The notes: generated by a model from the sequence alone, not told the origin. DNA of 64,000 nucleotides from an uncultured Dysosmobacter sp. (GCF_947631635.1 NZ_CANRMB010000012.1:19919-83918); one strand, 5' to 3'. Positions 43,965 through 53,272 are shown, counted from the first letter of the stretch. A program made the numbers and translations.

Positions 43965-45110
43965 ATGAGAGATATGGAGAAAAAACTGGACCGGGTGATC
44001 TTCACGTGCGGCGGCACGGCGGGCCATGTGAATCCCGCCATCGCCCTGGCGCAGCTCCTGCACGAGAAGGACCCGGATACGGAATTTCTGTTTGTCGGCG
44101 CGGAGCGGGGCCTGGAAAAGGACCTGGTCCCCAAGGCGGGCTACGATTTCCGCACCGTGCATATTTCCAGCTTCCACCGCTCGTTCAGGCCCAGGGAGAT
44201 CAAGCACAATCTCGTCTCCGTCTGCAATCTGATGCGGGCGCCCCGGGAGGCCCGGGCCATTTTGCGGGAGTTCCGGCCGGATGTGGTCATCGGCACCGGC
44301 GGCTACGCCAGCTTCCCCATGGTGAAGGCCGCCGCCAAGGCGGGCATTCCCACGGCGGTCCATGAGTCCAACATGGTGCCCGGATTGACCACGGAGATGC
44401 TGGAGCCCTTCGCGGACCGGATCATGGTGGGCTTCGAGTCCTGCCGCCGGCATTACAGGCACCCGGATAAGGTGATGGTCACCGGCACGCCGGTGCGGGG
44501 CGACTTCTTTGCGCTGACGAAGGAGGAGGCCAAGCGGAAGCTGGGCCTGGACGACGGCAGGCCGCTGATCGTCTCCTTCTGGGGCTCCCTGGGCGCCTCC
44601 GGCATGAACCGGCAGATGGCGGATTTCCTGGCCCTGGAGGCGGCAAAGGAGCCCTTCCACCACATCCATGGCGCGGGCAAGGCCGGCTATGCCATGGTGG
44701 GACAATTACTGAAGGAGAGGGGCGTGGATCTGGCGGCCCATCCGGCCCTCCAGCTGCGGGAGTACATCTACGACATGGCGCCGGTCATGCGGGCGGCGGA
44801 TCTGGTGATCTGCCGCGCCGGGGCGTCCACCATCAGCGAGCTGACGGCCCTGGGCGTTCCGGCGCTGATCGTGCCGTCCCCCTATGTGACCAACAACCAC
44901 CAGGAGAAAAACGCCCGGGCGCTGGAAGAGGCCGGCGGTGCGGCGGTGCTTCTGGAGAAGGACAGCTCAGGCCAGGCCATGTTCCAGGCCGCCTGCGGCA
45001 TCCTGCACGATGCACAAAGGCGAATGGAGATGGAAACAGCCATGGCGTCTCTGGGAATTCGGGACGCCACGGAGCGGATCTGCCGGACTATTTTGGAGAT
45101 CTGCCGGTAA
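43965..45110 (+). CDS. murG: Lipid II synthase MurG
   Basis: 381 residues. FTCGGTAGHVNPAIALAQ is the glycine-rich UDP-GlcNAc-site loop; GTGGYASFPMVKAA and HESNMVPGLTTEML follow. The second domain has ICRAGASTISELTALGVPALIVPSPYV. It transfers GlcNAc to lipid I at the inner membrane face. An alternative start, ATG at 43974, lies 9 bp further on. Confidence 0.96.
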   Translation: MRDMEKKLDRVIFTCGGTAGHVNPAIALAQLLHEKDPDTEFLFVGAERGLEKDLVPKAGYDFRTVHISSFHRSFRPREIKHNLVSVCNLMRAPREARAILREFRPDVVIGTGGYASFPMVKAAAKAGIPTAVHESNMVPGLTTEMLEPFADRIMVGFESCRRHYRHPDKVMVTGTPVRGDFFALTKEEAKRKLGLDDGRPLIVSFWGSLGASGMNRQMADFLALEAAKEPFHHIHGAGKAGYAMVGQLLKERGVDLAAHPALQLREYIYDMAPVMRAADLVICRAGASTISELTALGVPALIVPSPYVTNNHQEKNARALEEAGGAAVLLEKDSSGQAMFQAACGILHDAQRRMEMETAMASLGIRDATERICRTILEICR

Positions 45111-45174
45111 CCACAGCGCCTCCGTGCCCATAGGATGGACTGTTAGACCATTCTTGCAAGCGGAGGGAACGTAT

Positions 45175-46437
45175 ATGAGCCAGCTTTTGATACGAGGCGG
45201 CAGCCGGTTGGCGGGCGAGGTAAAGATTCAGGGGGCGAAGAACAGCGTGCTGCCCATCCTGGCGGCGACCCTGCTGACAGGCGGCCAGGTGGAGCTGCGG
45301 GGATGCCCCAGGCTGCGGGACGTGGACGCGTCCATCCGCATCCTGCGGGCGCTGGGCTGCGGCGTCCGGTGGGAGGGAGACAGCCTGCTGGTAGATACCA
45401 CCGGCTTGAACGGCTGCACGATCTCTGATATACTGATGCGGGAGATGCGGTCCTCCGCCATTTTCCTGGGGGCGATCCTGGCCCGGTGCGGGCAGGCGGA
45501 ACTGAGCTATCCCGGGGGATGCGAGCTGGGGCCGCGGCCCATCGACCTGCACCTGGCGGGCCTGCGGGACCTGGGGGCGGAGATCGACGACGCAGGCGGC
45601 ACCTTGCACTGCAAGGCCCCCAGGCTGCGGGGCCGGGAGCTGGTGCTGAGCCTGCCGTCCGTGGGTGCCACGGAGAACCTGATGCTGGCGGCCTGCGGGG
45701 CCGAGGGCACCACGGTGATCTCCAACGCCGCCAGGGAGCCGGAGATCGTGGACCTTCAGAATTTTTTGAACGCCTGCGGGGCCAGGGTATCCGGCGCGGG
45801 CAGCACCGTGGTGATGGTGGAGGGCAAGAGACCGCTCCACGGATGTACGTATCAGGTCATGCCGGACCGCATTGCGGCGGCTACTTACCTCTGCGCCGCC
45901 GCGTCCGCCGGCGGCAGCATCTTCCTGCGGGACGCCCGGGAGCAGCATCTGGCGACCGTCACCGCCGTTCTGCGGGAGGCGGGCTGCACCATCACGGCGG
46001 ACAGCGCGGGCATCGCCTGCGCCTGCCGGGACCGCCTGCGGGCGGTGCGCCCGGTGCGGACGGCGCCCTATCCGGGCTTCCCCACCGACGCCCAGGCGGT
46101 TTTGATGGCGGCTCTGCTGCGGAGCCGGGGAGCCACGGTATTTGAGGAGAATATTTTTGAAAACCGCTACCGCCATGTGGATGAGCTGACCCGCATGGGC
46201 GGCTCGATCCGGGTATCCGGCCGGGTGGCGGTGGTCACAGGGGTGGACCAACTCTATGGCGCGGCCGTGCGGTGCACGGACCTGCGGGGCGGCGCGGCCC
46301 TGTGCGTGGCGGCCCTGGCAGCGGAGGGAGAGACCCGCGTCTCCGAGATCGGCCATATCGACCGGGGCTACGAGGATATCGCCCGGGACCTGCGGACCCT
46401 GGGCGCGGATATGATCCGGACAGAGACAGAGATTTAG
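45175..46437 (+). CDS. murA: UDP-GlcNAc 1-carboxyvinyltransferase
   Basis: 420 residues. KIQGAKNSVLPILAATLLT near 17 holds the catalytic Lys-Asn pair, and GGCELGPRPIDLH carries the PEP-binding, fosfomycin-reactive cysteine at 116, so the usual sensitive residue is present. AQAVLMAALLRSRGATVFEENIFENRY is in the second domain. It performs the first committed step of peptidoglycan synthesis. The start follows GCGGAGGG. murB, often next to murA in Clostridia, is not here. Confidence 0.95.
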   Translation: MSQLLIRGGSRLAGEVKIQGAKNSVLPILAATLLTGGQVELRGCPRLRDVDASIRILRALGCGVRWEGDSLLVDTTGLNGCTISDILMREMRSSAIFLGAILARCGQAELSYPGGCELGPRPIDLHLAGLRDLGAEIDDAGGTLHCKAPRLRGRELVLSLPSVGATENLMLAACGAEGTTVISNAAREPEIVDLQNFLNACGARVSGAGSTVVMVEGKRPLHGCTYQVMPDRIAAATYLCAAASAGGSIFLRDAREQHLATVTAVLREAGCTITADSAGIACACRDRLRAVRPVRTAPYPGFPTDAQAVLMAALLRSRGATVFEENIFENRYRHVDELTRMGGSIRVSGRVAVVTGVDQLYGAAVRCTDLRGGAALCVAALAAEGETRVSEIGHIDRGYEDIARDLRTLGADMIRTETEI

Positions 46438-46449
46438 GAGCAGATCACG

Positions 46450-47217
46450 ATGGCAAGACGCAGACATTCCAACCGGCGGCGCAGAGGAAGCTTTGGCTTC
46501 CTCTATAAGCTGCTGTCCACATTGGTCATCTGCGGGGTGATCGTCGCGGCGCTGACACTGTTTTTCCGGGTGGACGCCATCATCGTCACCGGAGAGGAGA
46601 AGTACACCGCGGAGGAGATCATCGCGGCGACCGGCGTGGAACAGGGCGACAACCTCTTTTTGCTGAACAAATGGAATGTGGACAACAACATCAAGAAGGC
46701 GCTGCCCTATGTGGAGGACACCCGCATCAACAAAAAGCTGCCGGACGTCCTGCTGGTGGAGATCGTCAAGGAGTGCAGAACGCCGCTGGCGGTGGTGCAG
46801 GATGGAAGCGCGTGGATGGTCAGCGCCAGGGGGATGATCGTGGAGCAGCTTCCGGCGGCGAGGGCCTCCGCCTATGGCGTGATCGACAGCTGCAAGCTGC
46901 TGTCGCCCTCTGTGGGCACGCCCATCGCCCTGGCGACGGAATACGCCACCCAGCAATCCAGCCTGCTGGCGCTGCTGGCGGCCCTGGACGAGGCGGGGAT
47001 GCTGGACCAGGTGGACGGCATCCATCTGGACAGCCTCTCGGTCCTCTCCATGGACTATGCGGAGCGGTTCCGCGTGGAGATGCCCTATGGCGCGGATTAT
47101 GCCCTGAAGCTGAAGGCGCTGCGGCTGTCCTTGGAGGACGGTAAGATCCAGGAGAATATGACGGGGACCTTTGACTTGATGCAGGACGAGACATATTTCA
47201 GACCCAATATGGGCTGA
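46450..47217 (+). CDS. ftsQ: FtsQ/DivIB-type division protein
   Basis: 255 residues. Basic N-terminus (RRRHSNRRRRGS), one membrane helix (about 20-42), a POTRA domain (FRVDAIIVTGEEKYTAEEIIAATGVEQGDN... through LPDVLLVEIVKE) and the beta domain. It links the divisome to FtsL and DivIC. It is the last gene before a terminator; ftsZ has its own promoter. Confidence 0.92.
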   Translation: MARRRHSNRRRRGSFGFLYKLLSTLVICGVIVAALTLFFRVDAIIVTGEEKYTAEEIIAATGVEQGDNLFLLNKWNVDNNIKKALPYVEDTRINKKLPDVLLVEIVKECRTPLAVVQDGSAWMVSARGMIVEQLPAARASAYGVIDSCKLLSPSVGTPIALATEYATQQSSLLALLAALDEAGMLDQVDGIHLDSLSVLSMDYAERFRVEMPYGADYALKLKALRLSLEDGKIQENMTGTFDLMQDETYFRPNMG

Positions 47218-47218
47218 A

Positions 47219-47252
47219 AAGGGAAGAGCGGCCCTCCGCTCTTCCTCTTTTT
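47219..47252 (+). terminator. Terminator between ftsQ and ftsZ
   Basis: GGAAGAGCGG-CCCT-CCGCTCTTCC with a run of seven T a few bases later. Confidence 0.85.
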
Positions 47253-47285
47253 TTGGAAAAAAAGGTCGAAAACCAAATGGGGTAC

Positions 47286-47314
47286 TTGACCGGAGCGGGA
47301 AAGTGTCATACAAT
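47286..47314 (+). promoter_or_regulatory. ftsZ promoter
   Basis: TTGACC (47286-47291), 17 bp, TACAAT (47309-47314); about 80 bp of leader before the start codon. Confidence 0.78.
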
Positions 47315-47399
47315 AAACTAAATATCTGAGGACACAGGATATAGCGTGAGTACAGGGAAATTGATTCCTTTTCTACAAATGATAGCAGGAGGCACCACT

Positions 47400-48506
47400 A
47401 TGGCATTTGGATTGGAAACCGGCCCCGATACCGTGGTCAATATCAAGGTCATCGGCGTTGGCGGAGGCGGCAACAACGTAGTGAACCGTATGGTCCGCTC
47501 TGGCACCAAGGGCGTGGACTTTGTGGCGGTGAATACCGACAAGCAGGCACTGAATGTTTCCAGTGCTACTTATAAGATTCAGATCGGCGAGAAGCTGACC
47601 CACGGCCAGGGCGCCGGTTCGGACCCCGAGGTGGGCCGCAAGTCCGCCGAGGAGAGCCGCAACCAGATCGCCAAGGCGCTGGAGGACACCGACATGGTGT
47701 TTATCACCGCCGGCATGGGCGGCGGCACCGGCACCGGCGGCGCGCCCATCGTGGCGGAGATCGCCAAGGAGATGGATATCCTGACGGTGGCCGTGGTGAC
47801 CAAGCCCTTTGGCTTTGAGGGCCGCCGCCGGATGCAGCAGGCCGAGGCGGGCATCGCCGAGCTGGAGGGAAAGGTGGACTCCCTGGTCATCATCCCCAAC
47901 GAGCGGCTGAAGCACGCCACGGATCAGAAGATCACCTTTGCCAATGCCTTTGAAATTGCCGACGATGTGCTGCGCCAGGCGGTGCAGTCCATCTCCGACC
48001 TCATCCGGGACACCGGCTTCATCAACCTGGACTTTGCCGACGTGACCGCCATCATGAAGAACGCGGGCATGGCCCACATGGGCGTAGGCCGGGCCGCCGG
48101 CAAGGGCAAGGCCGAGGAGGCCGCCAAGATGGCCATTTCCAGCCCCCTGCTGGAGACCTCTATCGAGGGCGCCAAGGGCGTGCTCATCAACGTCACCGGC
48201 TCCATGGACATCGGCCTGGAGGAGGTGGAGCAGGCCGCCAGCTTGGTGCAGGCCGCCGTCCACCCCGACGCGCTCACCATCTTCGGCGCCACCTTCGACG
48301 AGACTCTGGACGACGAGATCCGCGTGACCGTGATCGCCACCGGCTTTGACAAGGCGCCCGGCCAGCTGCCGAAAATGGCCGCCGCCCAGGACGGACAGTC
48401 CGCCGCCGCTCCGGAGCCCGTTCCCCTGAAGGAAGAGGACGTGCCCAAGCCCGAGGAAGACGATCCCTTTGAGGATATTTTCAAGATTTTCAATAAGCGC
48501 GATTAA
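47400..48506 (+). CDS. ftsZ: Cell division protein FtsZ
   Basis: 368 residues. [13 protein letters not shown] near 19, the tubulin signature [14 protein letters not shown] near 105 and the T7 loop region [17 protein letters not shown] near 208 are intact. It polymerises with GTP into the Z-ring. The C-terminal tail ends [15 protein letters not shown]; the usual clostridial core (DIPxFLRR) is replaced by an FEDIFKIF form, so partner contacts may differ. AGGAGGCACC precedes the ATG. Confidence 0.97.
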   Translation: MAFGLETGPDTVVNIKVIGVGGGGNNVVNRMVRSGTKGVDFVAVNTDKQALNVSSATYKIQIGEKLTHGQGAGSDPEVGRKSAEESRNQIAKALEDTDMVFITAGMGGGTGTGGAPIVAEIAKEMDILTVAVVTKPFGFEGRRRMQQAEAGIAELEGKVDSLVIIPNERLKHATDQKITFANAFEIADDVLRQAVQSISDLIRDTGFINLDFADVTAIMKNAGMAHMGVGRAAGKGKAEEAAKMAISSPLLETSIEGAKGVLINVTGSMDIGLEEVEQAASLVQAAVHPDALTIFGATFDETLDDEIRVTVIATGFDKAPGQLPKMAAAQDGQSAAAPEPVPLKEEDVPKPEEDDPFEDIFKIFNKRD

Positions 48507-48520
48507 AACGTATTTTTTGG

Positions 48521-48556
48521 AAGGACCCGCAGGCTTTTGCCTGCGGGTCCTTTTTG
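48521..48556 (+). terminator. ftsZ terminator
   Basis: AAGGACCCGCAGGC-TTTT-GCCTGCGGGTCCTT followed by TTT. Confidence 0.9.
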
Positions 48557-48701
48557 CATTGCCCAAATTGCAGGGCAGGCAGATGGTCCCATGGTGCCGC
48601 TGCCGCATTTTGCTTGGCGTGGTTTTGGGAGAACGGCAGATGATAACGGTGCCGGTGGACGAACGCGCCTCCGGCAGATTTTCAAAAAAGGGGTGATTTG
48701 A

Positions 48702-49745
48702 TTGTATGGACCATCACAGATCGCAAGACGAGTCCTGCAAGGGGGAACGGCGTTCCTTCTGGCGCTTTTCCTTTGCTCCCCGGCTTTGGCCATGGCCGCC
48801 GGTGTGACGGCGGAGAGCGGGACACAGGATGTCCGGATGCTGGTCCCTGTGGGGCACACGGTGGGCATCAAGCTGTTTGCCCGGGGCGTGGTGGTAGTCA
48901 AGCTCTCCGACGGCGGCACACCGGCGAAGGAATGCGGCCTTCAGACCGGCGACGTCATCGTCAAATGCGGCGGCGTCTCCGTGACGTCCACGGAGCAGTT
49001 CCAGGCGCTTCTGCAAAAAAACGGAGACGCTTCCACAGACCTCCAGGTCCGCCGGGACGGGGACAGCATGACGCTGGCCGTGGAGCCGGAACAGAATGAC
49101 CAAGGCGTCTACTGCATCGGCGCCTGGATCCGGGACAGCATGGCGGGTATCGGCACCATGACCTATTACGACCCGGCCACCGGCGTGTTCGGCGCGCTGG
49201 GCCATGGGATCACGGATGTGGACACGGCGCTGCTGATGCCCTTCTCCAACGGCTCCATCCTGCCCTCTACCGTCAAGGCGGTGAAAAAGGGAGAGGCCGG
49301 TTCCGCCGGGGAGCTGCGGGGGGATTTTGACCTGTCCCGCGACCTGGGCGACCTGTACGCCAACACCGACTGCGGCATTTTCGGCACGCTGGAAACGGCA
49401 GATTACGGACTGGGGGAGGCCGTGCCCATCGGGGAGGCCAAGCCCGGCGCCGCGGTGATCCGCTCCAATGTGGAGGGGGATTCCGTGGAGGAATATACGG
49501 TGGAGATCTTAAAGGTCGTCTCCAACGCCGCGGACGGACGGGACCTGGTGTTGTCCGTGACGGACCCGGACCTCATCGCCGCCACCGGCGGCATCGTCCA
49601 GGGCATGTCGGGAAGCCCGATCATCCAGAATGGAAAGCTGGTGGGCGCTGTGACCCATGTGCTTCTGAACTCCCCGGAAAAGGGCTATGGGATCTCGATC
49701 CAAAGGATGCTGGAGGCGGCGGAGACCACGCAGGATCGTCCATGA
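48702..49745 (+). CDS. spoIVB: SpoIVB-type serine peptidase (S55)
   Basis: 347 residues from a TTG preceded by AAAAGGGGTG. An uncleaved or weakly cleaved N-terminal hydrophobic segment (LLALFLCSPALAMAAG) is followed by a PDZ domain (about 60-125, GVVVVKLSDGGTPAKECGL). The S55 protease domain has GALGHGITD (His) and IVQGMSGSPIIQNGK (Ser). SpoIVB is made in the forespore and cuts SpoIVFA to start sigma-K activation. In Bacillus it directly precedes spo0A; here two genes lie between. Confidence 0.92.
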   Translation: MYGPSQIARRVLQGGTAFLLALFLCSPALAMAAGVTAESGTQDVRMLVPVGHTVGIKLFARGVVVVKLSDGGTPAKECGLQTGDVIVKCGGVSVTSTEQFQALLQKNGDASTDLQVRRDGDSMTLAVEPEQNDQGVYCIGAWIRDSMAGIGTMTYYDPATGVFGALGHGITDVDTALLMPFSNGSILPSTVKAVKKGEAGSAGELRGDFDLSRDLGDLYANTDCGIFGTLETADYGLGEAVPIGEAKPGAAVIRSNVEGDSVEEYTVEILKVVSNAADGRDLVLSVTDPDLIAATGGIVQGMSGSPIIQNGKLVGAVTHVLLNSPEKGYGISIQRMLEAAETTQDRP

Positions 49746-50209
49746 ACTTGAAAGATCGCATGGTATTTTTCAAGCGGGCGATGCCCGCTGTGCGTAAAGC
49801 GCACAGTGATGGACTATGAAATGCAAATCAAGGCCGCGGTCCGCGGCCTGCCACAGCGCACATGCGCTGTGACACTTGAAAAGTGAATGTATCACGTTTC
49901 AAGTGATTTGATGATAAACTGTCGAAAAGCCTAAGATCCATGCAAAAAGCAAAGAGACCGCCGCTCGCATTCCGAGACGGTACTAGGATGTGAGATCTTG
50001 CTGCAAAATATGCTGAACACCGCGAAATGACGCGGCAGAAGCGCTGGACAGCCGCAGCCGCCCAGCGCTTCTGCCAGCAACGCAATCATTATCGTAAATT
50101 TAATAAGTAAAATTATGTAAAAATAAAAAATTTTTAATTATTATACAAAGAAGAATGTGTAAAATGCATGTAAAAATTATGTAAAAAGCGCAAACGTTTA
50201 CCTTGATTT
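49746..50209. other. Hairpin-rich non-coding region after spoIVB
   Basis: No gene with a ribosome site. Successive stems: CTTGAAA...TTTCAAG (about 49745-49772), GCGGGC/GCCCGC, TGTGCG/CGCACA, GGCCGCGG/CCGCGGCC, CACAGCGCA/TGCGCTGTG, CACTTGAAA/TTTCAAGTG (49873-49905) and a 13-bp stem GCAGAAGCGCTGG/CCAGCGCTTCTGC (about 50037-50074). TGTCGAA, a perfect Spo0A box, is at 49920-49926. After 50090 the DNA becomes very AT-rich, with ATGTAAAA repeated about four times. It could hold a structured RNA. Confidence 0.5.
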
Positions 50210-50231
50210 TTGAAAAGGAGTGCAGTATACT
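50203..50231 (+). promoter_or_regulatory. Antiporter promoter
   Basis: TTGATT (50203-50208), 17 bp, TATACT (50226-50231). Confidence 0.7.
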
Positions 50232-50266
50232 GGGAAGGCATAATTCAGAAGGAGGAAGTTGATACA

Positions 50267-51562
50267 ATGTCTACCCTGCTGTCTGTCTCCATCGCCACCC
50301 TGGCGGGGCTTCTGATGACGCGCGCCGCCGGCCGTTTCAAACTGCCTGACGTCACCGCCTATCTGGTGGCCGGCGTCCTGATCGGCCCATATTGCTTGGG
50401 TGCCATGCAGATCGAGGGCCTCGGCTTTGTCTCTGCTGAAGCAGTGAGCAGCCTCGCCCTGATCTCGGAGGTCGCCCTGGGCTTTATCGCGTTTTCCATC
50501 GGCAATGAATTTCGTTTGAAAGATTTGAAAGCCACGGGACGGCAGGCCGCCGTCATCGGTGTGTGCCAGGCGCTTACCGCCACGCTGCTGGTGGATGTGG
50601 CGCTGCTGGCGGTCCATGTCATCCTGCCGGAAAAGCTGTCCGCGGCGCAAGCCATCACCCTGGGCGCCATTGCAACAGCCACCGCTCCCGCGGCTACGCT
50701 GATGGTGGTGCGGCAGTACAAGGCCAAAGGCCCGCTGACCAGCCTGCTGCTGCCTATCGTGGCATTGGATGACGCCGTGGGCCTGGTGGCCTTTGCAGTG
50801 TCCTTCGGCATCGCAAAGACGCTGGTCAGCGGCGCCGTGGATCTGGTGTCCATCCTGGTGAACCCCCTTGTGGAGATCGCCGCTTCGCTGCTGCTGGGCG
50901 CGGTGATGGGATGGCTGCTGACCCAGCTGGAAAAGCTGTTCCACTCCAATACCAACCGTTTGAATCTGACCATCGCCTTTGTGTTTCTCACGGCCTCTCT
51001 TGCCATGCTGGAATTTAAAATCGGCCCTGTGACGGTGGGATTCTCCTCGCTGCTGGTCTGCATGATGCTGGGCACGGTGTTCTGCAACCTCTGCCCACTG
51101 TCCCATGATCTGATGGGGGCGGCGGACAAGTGGACCTCGCCGCTGTTCGCCCTGTTCTTTGTCATCAGCGGCGCGGAGCTGGAACTCGGCGTATTCACGG
51201 ATATCGCCATCGTCTGTATCGGTGTGGTCTATATCCTGTTCCGCTCCGCAGGCAAGTATATCGGCGCGTTCGTCAGCGCCAGGTGGACCCATTGCGCGCC
51301 TCAGATCTGCAAATACCTGGGCATTACCCTGCTGCCCCAGGCGGGCGTGGCCCTGGGCATGTGCACCACCGCCATGCAGCTGGGGGAGGAGGGGCGGTTG
51401 ATTCGCAATATCACGTTGTTCTCCGTCCTGATCTATGAGCTGATCGGACCGGTCCTCACCAGGTGGGCGCTGACCAGAGCGGGGGATATCCAGCCCATGC
51501 CGCCGGAGGTCCGCAACCGCCGCCAGACCAAGCTGGAGGCCGCCAAAAAGAATGAGCGATAA
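50267..51562 (+). CDS. CPA2-type cation:proton antiporter
   Basis: 431 residues, about twelve membrane helices, no C-terminal TrkA domain. Family features: RFKLPDVTAYLVAGVLIGPY near 20, LGFIAFSIGNEFRLKDLK near 68, the ATAPAATLMVVRQYKAKGPLT segment near 145, and VALDDAVGLVAFAVSFG, whose adjacent aspartates are the transport site. It would exchange Na+ or K+ for H+. Own promoter and terminator, inserted between spoIVB and spo0A. The start follows AAGGAGGAAG. Confidence 0.9.
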   Translation: MSTLLSVSIATLAGLLMTRAAGRFKLPDVTAYLVAGVLIGPYCLGAMQIEGLGFVSAEAVSSLALISEVALGFIAFSIGNEFRLKDLKATGRQAAVIGVCQALTATLLVDVALLAVHVILPEKLSAAQAITLGAIATATAPAATLMVVRQYKAKGPLTSLLLPIVALDDAVGLVAFAVSFGIAKTLVSGAVDLVSILVNPLVEIAASLLLGAVMGWLLTQLEKLFHSNTNRLNLTIAFVFLTASLAMLEFKIGPVTVGFSSLLVCMMLGTVFCNLCPLSHDLMGAADKWTSPLFALFFVISGAELELGVFTDIAIVCIGVVYILFRSAGKYIGAFVSARWTHCAPQICKYLGITLLPQAGVALGMCTTAMQLGEEGRLIRNITLFSVLIYELIGPVLTRWALTRAGDIQPMPPEVRNRRQTKLEAAKKNER

Positions 51563-51565
51563 ACC

Positions 51566-51602
51566 AGCGCCCGTGCATGGCTTTCATGCACGGGCGTTGT
51601 TC
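51566..51602 (+). terminator. Antiporter terminator
   Basis: CGCCCGTGCATG-GCTTT-CATGCACGGGCG stem followed by TTGTT. The NUDIX stop codon lies at its right edge, so it may serve both genes. Confidence 0.75.
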
Positions 51603-52161
51603 AAAAGCCGGACAGCTTTGCGTTCAGCTTCTTATAGATCCGTTCCCGGAACCAGGGCTCGGAGGAGGCGGCCACCGCGTCCTCCAGAGCAAACCAGCCG
51701 ATGCGGCTGTTTTCGTCCGGCTTGCACCGCACCGCGTCCGCCGGGTCCGCCTCCAGCAGGTAGGTGATGTTGAGATGCAGGTGGGAGGAGATGTATTCGT
51801 CGCGCTTCTCATGTCCGTCCACAGATAAGATCTCCAGAGAGTAGATGTGCTCCGACAGGGGCCGCACGCGGGTCAGGCCGCTCTCCTCCCGGATCTCCCG
51901 CAGGGCGACGCTCAGCAGGTCATGGTCCCCATCGGCGTGTCCGCCCAGCCAGGACCAGGAGCCGTACAGATTGTGGTAGGCCATCAGCACCTGCTTTCGG
52001 TCGGGACTGACCACCCAGGCAGAGGCGGTCAGATGGGCGGAGGCATTGTCACGGCTGTACAGATCCTCGCCGCTCTGCAGGCGGCGCAGCAGCTCTGCGC
52101 AGTCCCGTTCCTCCTGCCGGTTCCAGGGATGGTAATGGGTCAGTTCAGTCAAAATGTCCAT
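51601..52161 (-). CDS. NUDIX hydrolase
   Basis: 186 residues. The Nudix box is GGHADGDHDLLSVALREIREESG near 88, with the catalytic REIREESG intact. The preceding YSRDNASAHLTASAWVVSPD segment matches the group of IPP-isomerase-like or unassigned Nudix proteins. Substrate unknown; likely a nucleoside diphosphate derivative. The ATG at 52161 follows AAGGAGGA. Confidence 0.88.
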   Translation of the reverse strand: MDILTELTHYHPWNRQEERDCAELLRRLQSGEDLYSRDNASAHLTASAWVVSPDRKQVLMAYHNLYGSWSWLGGHADGDHDLLSVALREIREESGLTRVRPLSEHIYSLEILSVDGHEKRDEYISSHLHLNITYLLEADPADAVRCKPDENSRIGWFALEDAVAASSEPWFRERIYKKLNAKLSGF

Positions 52162-52270
52162 GAAAGCCGTTCCTCCTTTGCTGCTTATCATCATATCACA
52201 ACAGCGCGGAAAAAGGAAGTGTGGGTCTGAAAGCCTGATGGCGCAAGGAATTGGGAAGTCTCGAAAAAAA

Positions 52271-52277
52271 CGTCGAA
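52271..52277 (+). promoter_or_regulatory. Candidate Spo0A box upstream of spo0A
   Basis: CGTCGAA differs from the TGTCGAA consensus at one base and lies about 130 bp before the spo0A start. TTGAAA (52308-52313) with TAGTTT 17 bp later is a weak promoter candidate; no clear sigma-H promoter could be fitted. Confidence 0.35.
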
Positions 52278-52407
52278 TGATTTATGGAATAATTTTACAG
52301 ATACAACTTGAAAATCCTGTAAATTTATGATAGTTTATAGAAAACGTGATTTGAAGACTCACGAATCCGTCGCAAATCGCAAATTCAGGGAAAAGGACAA
52401 GGGTAAC

Positions 52408-53175
52408 ATGGACAACAGAAGAACTGTATTGCTGGCAGATGCGAATGAAGAATTCCGCGGGATGCTGCGGGAGGCCATGGAAAAGACAGAGGAATTTACA
52501 GTGGTGAATTCTACCGGGGATGGGGCGGAAGCTTTACAGTTGATCATGCAGCGCCAGCCGGAGCTGGTGGTGATGGATGTGGCCCTGCCGGGGCTGGACG
52601 GACTGGCGGTCCTTCAGCAGCTCCGGGAAAGCGGAGAGAGGATGCCGAAGGTCATCATGGTCTCCGCTTTCTGCACCGACGAGGTGCTGATCCAGGCCAG
52701 GGACCTTGGGGTGAGCTATTTCCTGCCCAAGCCCTTTGAGGTGAGCGCCCTGCTGGACCGGATGCACAGCCTGTTTGGACAGGAGGCCGCGCCGGAGCAG
52801 CACGCCGCCCAGCTGAAAAACCAGGTGACCGCCGTCATCCACGAGATCGGAGTTCCCGCCCATATCAAGGGCTACCAGTATCTGCGGGAGGCCATTATGA
52901 TCGCTGTGGACGATATGGAGGTCATCAACGCCGTTACCAAAGTGCTGTATCCCGCCGTCGCCAAGCGGTTTGGCACTACGCCCTCCCGGGTGGAGCGGGC
53001 CATCCGCCACGCCATCGAGGTGGCCTGGGACCGGGGCGACCTGGAGACCCTGCAAAAGTACTTCGGCTACACGGTGAGTAATGCCAAGGGCAAGCCCACG
53101 AATTCCGAATTCATTGCCATGATCGCAGACCGGCTGGTGCTGGAGCGGAAAAACGGCAAGGGCTTGACAGTTTGA
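52408..53175 (+). CDS. spo0A: Sporulation transcription factor Spo0A
   Basis: 255 residues. Receiver domain 1-120 with phospho-acceptor Asp57 (VVMDVALPG) and switch Lys in FLPKPFEV. The C-terminal Spo0A DNA-binding domain holds [15 protein letters not shown] and the recognition region [21 protein letters not shown]. The acidic pair that binds Mg2+ reads AD-A-N where Bacillus has ADDN, so one aspartate is replaced by alanine. It is the master switch for sporulation entry. The start at 52408 follows AAAAGGACAAGGG weakly. Confidence 0.96.
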   Translation: MDNRRTVLLADANEEFRGMLREAMEKTEEFTVVNSTGDGAEALQLIMQRQPELVVMDVALPGLDGLAVLQQLRESGERMPKVIMVSAFCTDEVLIQARDLGVSYFLPKPFEVSALLDRMHSLFGQEAAPEQHAAQLKNQVTAVIHEIGVPAHIKGYQYLREAIMIAVDDMEVINAVTKVLYPAVAKRFGTTPSRVERAIRHAIEVAWDRGDLETLQKYFGYTVSNAKGKPTNSEFIAMIADRLVLERKNGKGLTV

Positions 53176-53189
53176 GAAATTCCAAGGCT

Positions 53190-53272
53190 TTCAGGGGTGG
53201 GGTGCTGTTTAGGCACCCCACCGGGCGGTCTCGGGATTTGCACCCGTTAGAATGTGCGCTCGCCGGGTGCAC
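53190..53272 (-). mobile_element. Probable group II intron 5' end remnant
   Basis: On the minus strand from 53272 the sequence runs GTGCACCCGGC..., ...ATTCTAACGGGTGCAAATCCCG..., followed by a GGTGGGGTGC/GCACCCCACC stem. The 5' GTGYG-like start, CTAACGGGTGCAA and paired CGGG/CCCG resemble the opening of domain I in bacterial group II introns. Nothing further of the intron or its reverse transcriptase remains. The call rests on pattern memory, not on a model search. Confidence 0.45.

Noticed and set aside
52246..52290. Sigma-H promoter for spo0A (AGGAATT with downstream GAAT)
   Set aside because: Spacing between the boxes is about 20 bp, too long for the sigma-H consensus, so it was not annotated.
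53228..53245. tRNA-like T-arm (CGGGTGCAAATCCCG on the minus strand)
   Set aside because: There is no acceptor stem, anticodon arm or CCA-ready end in the surrounding sequence; an intron domain I remnant fits better.
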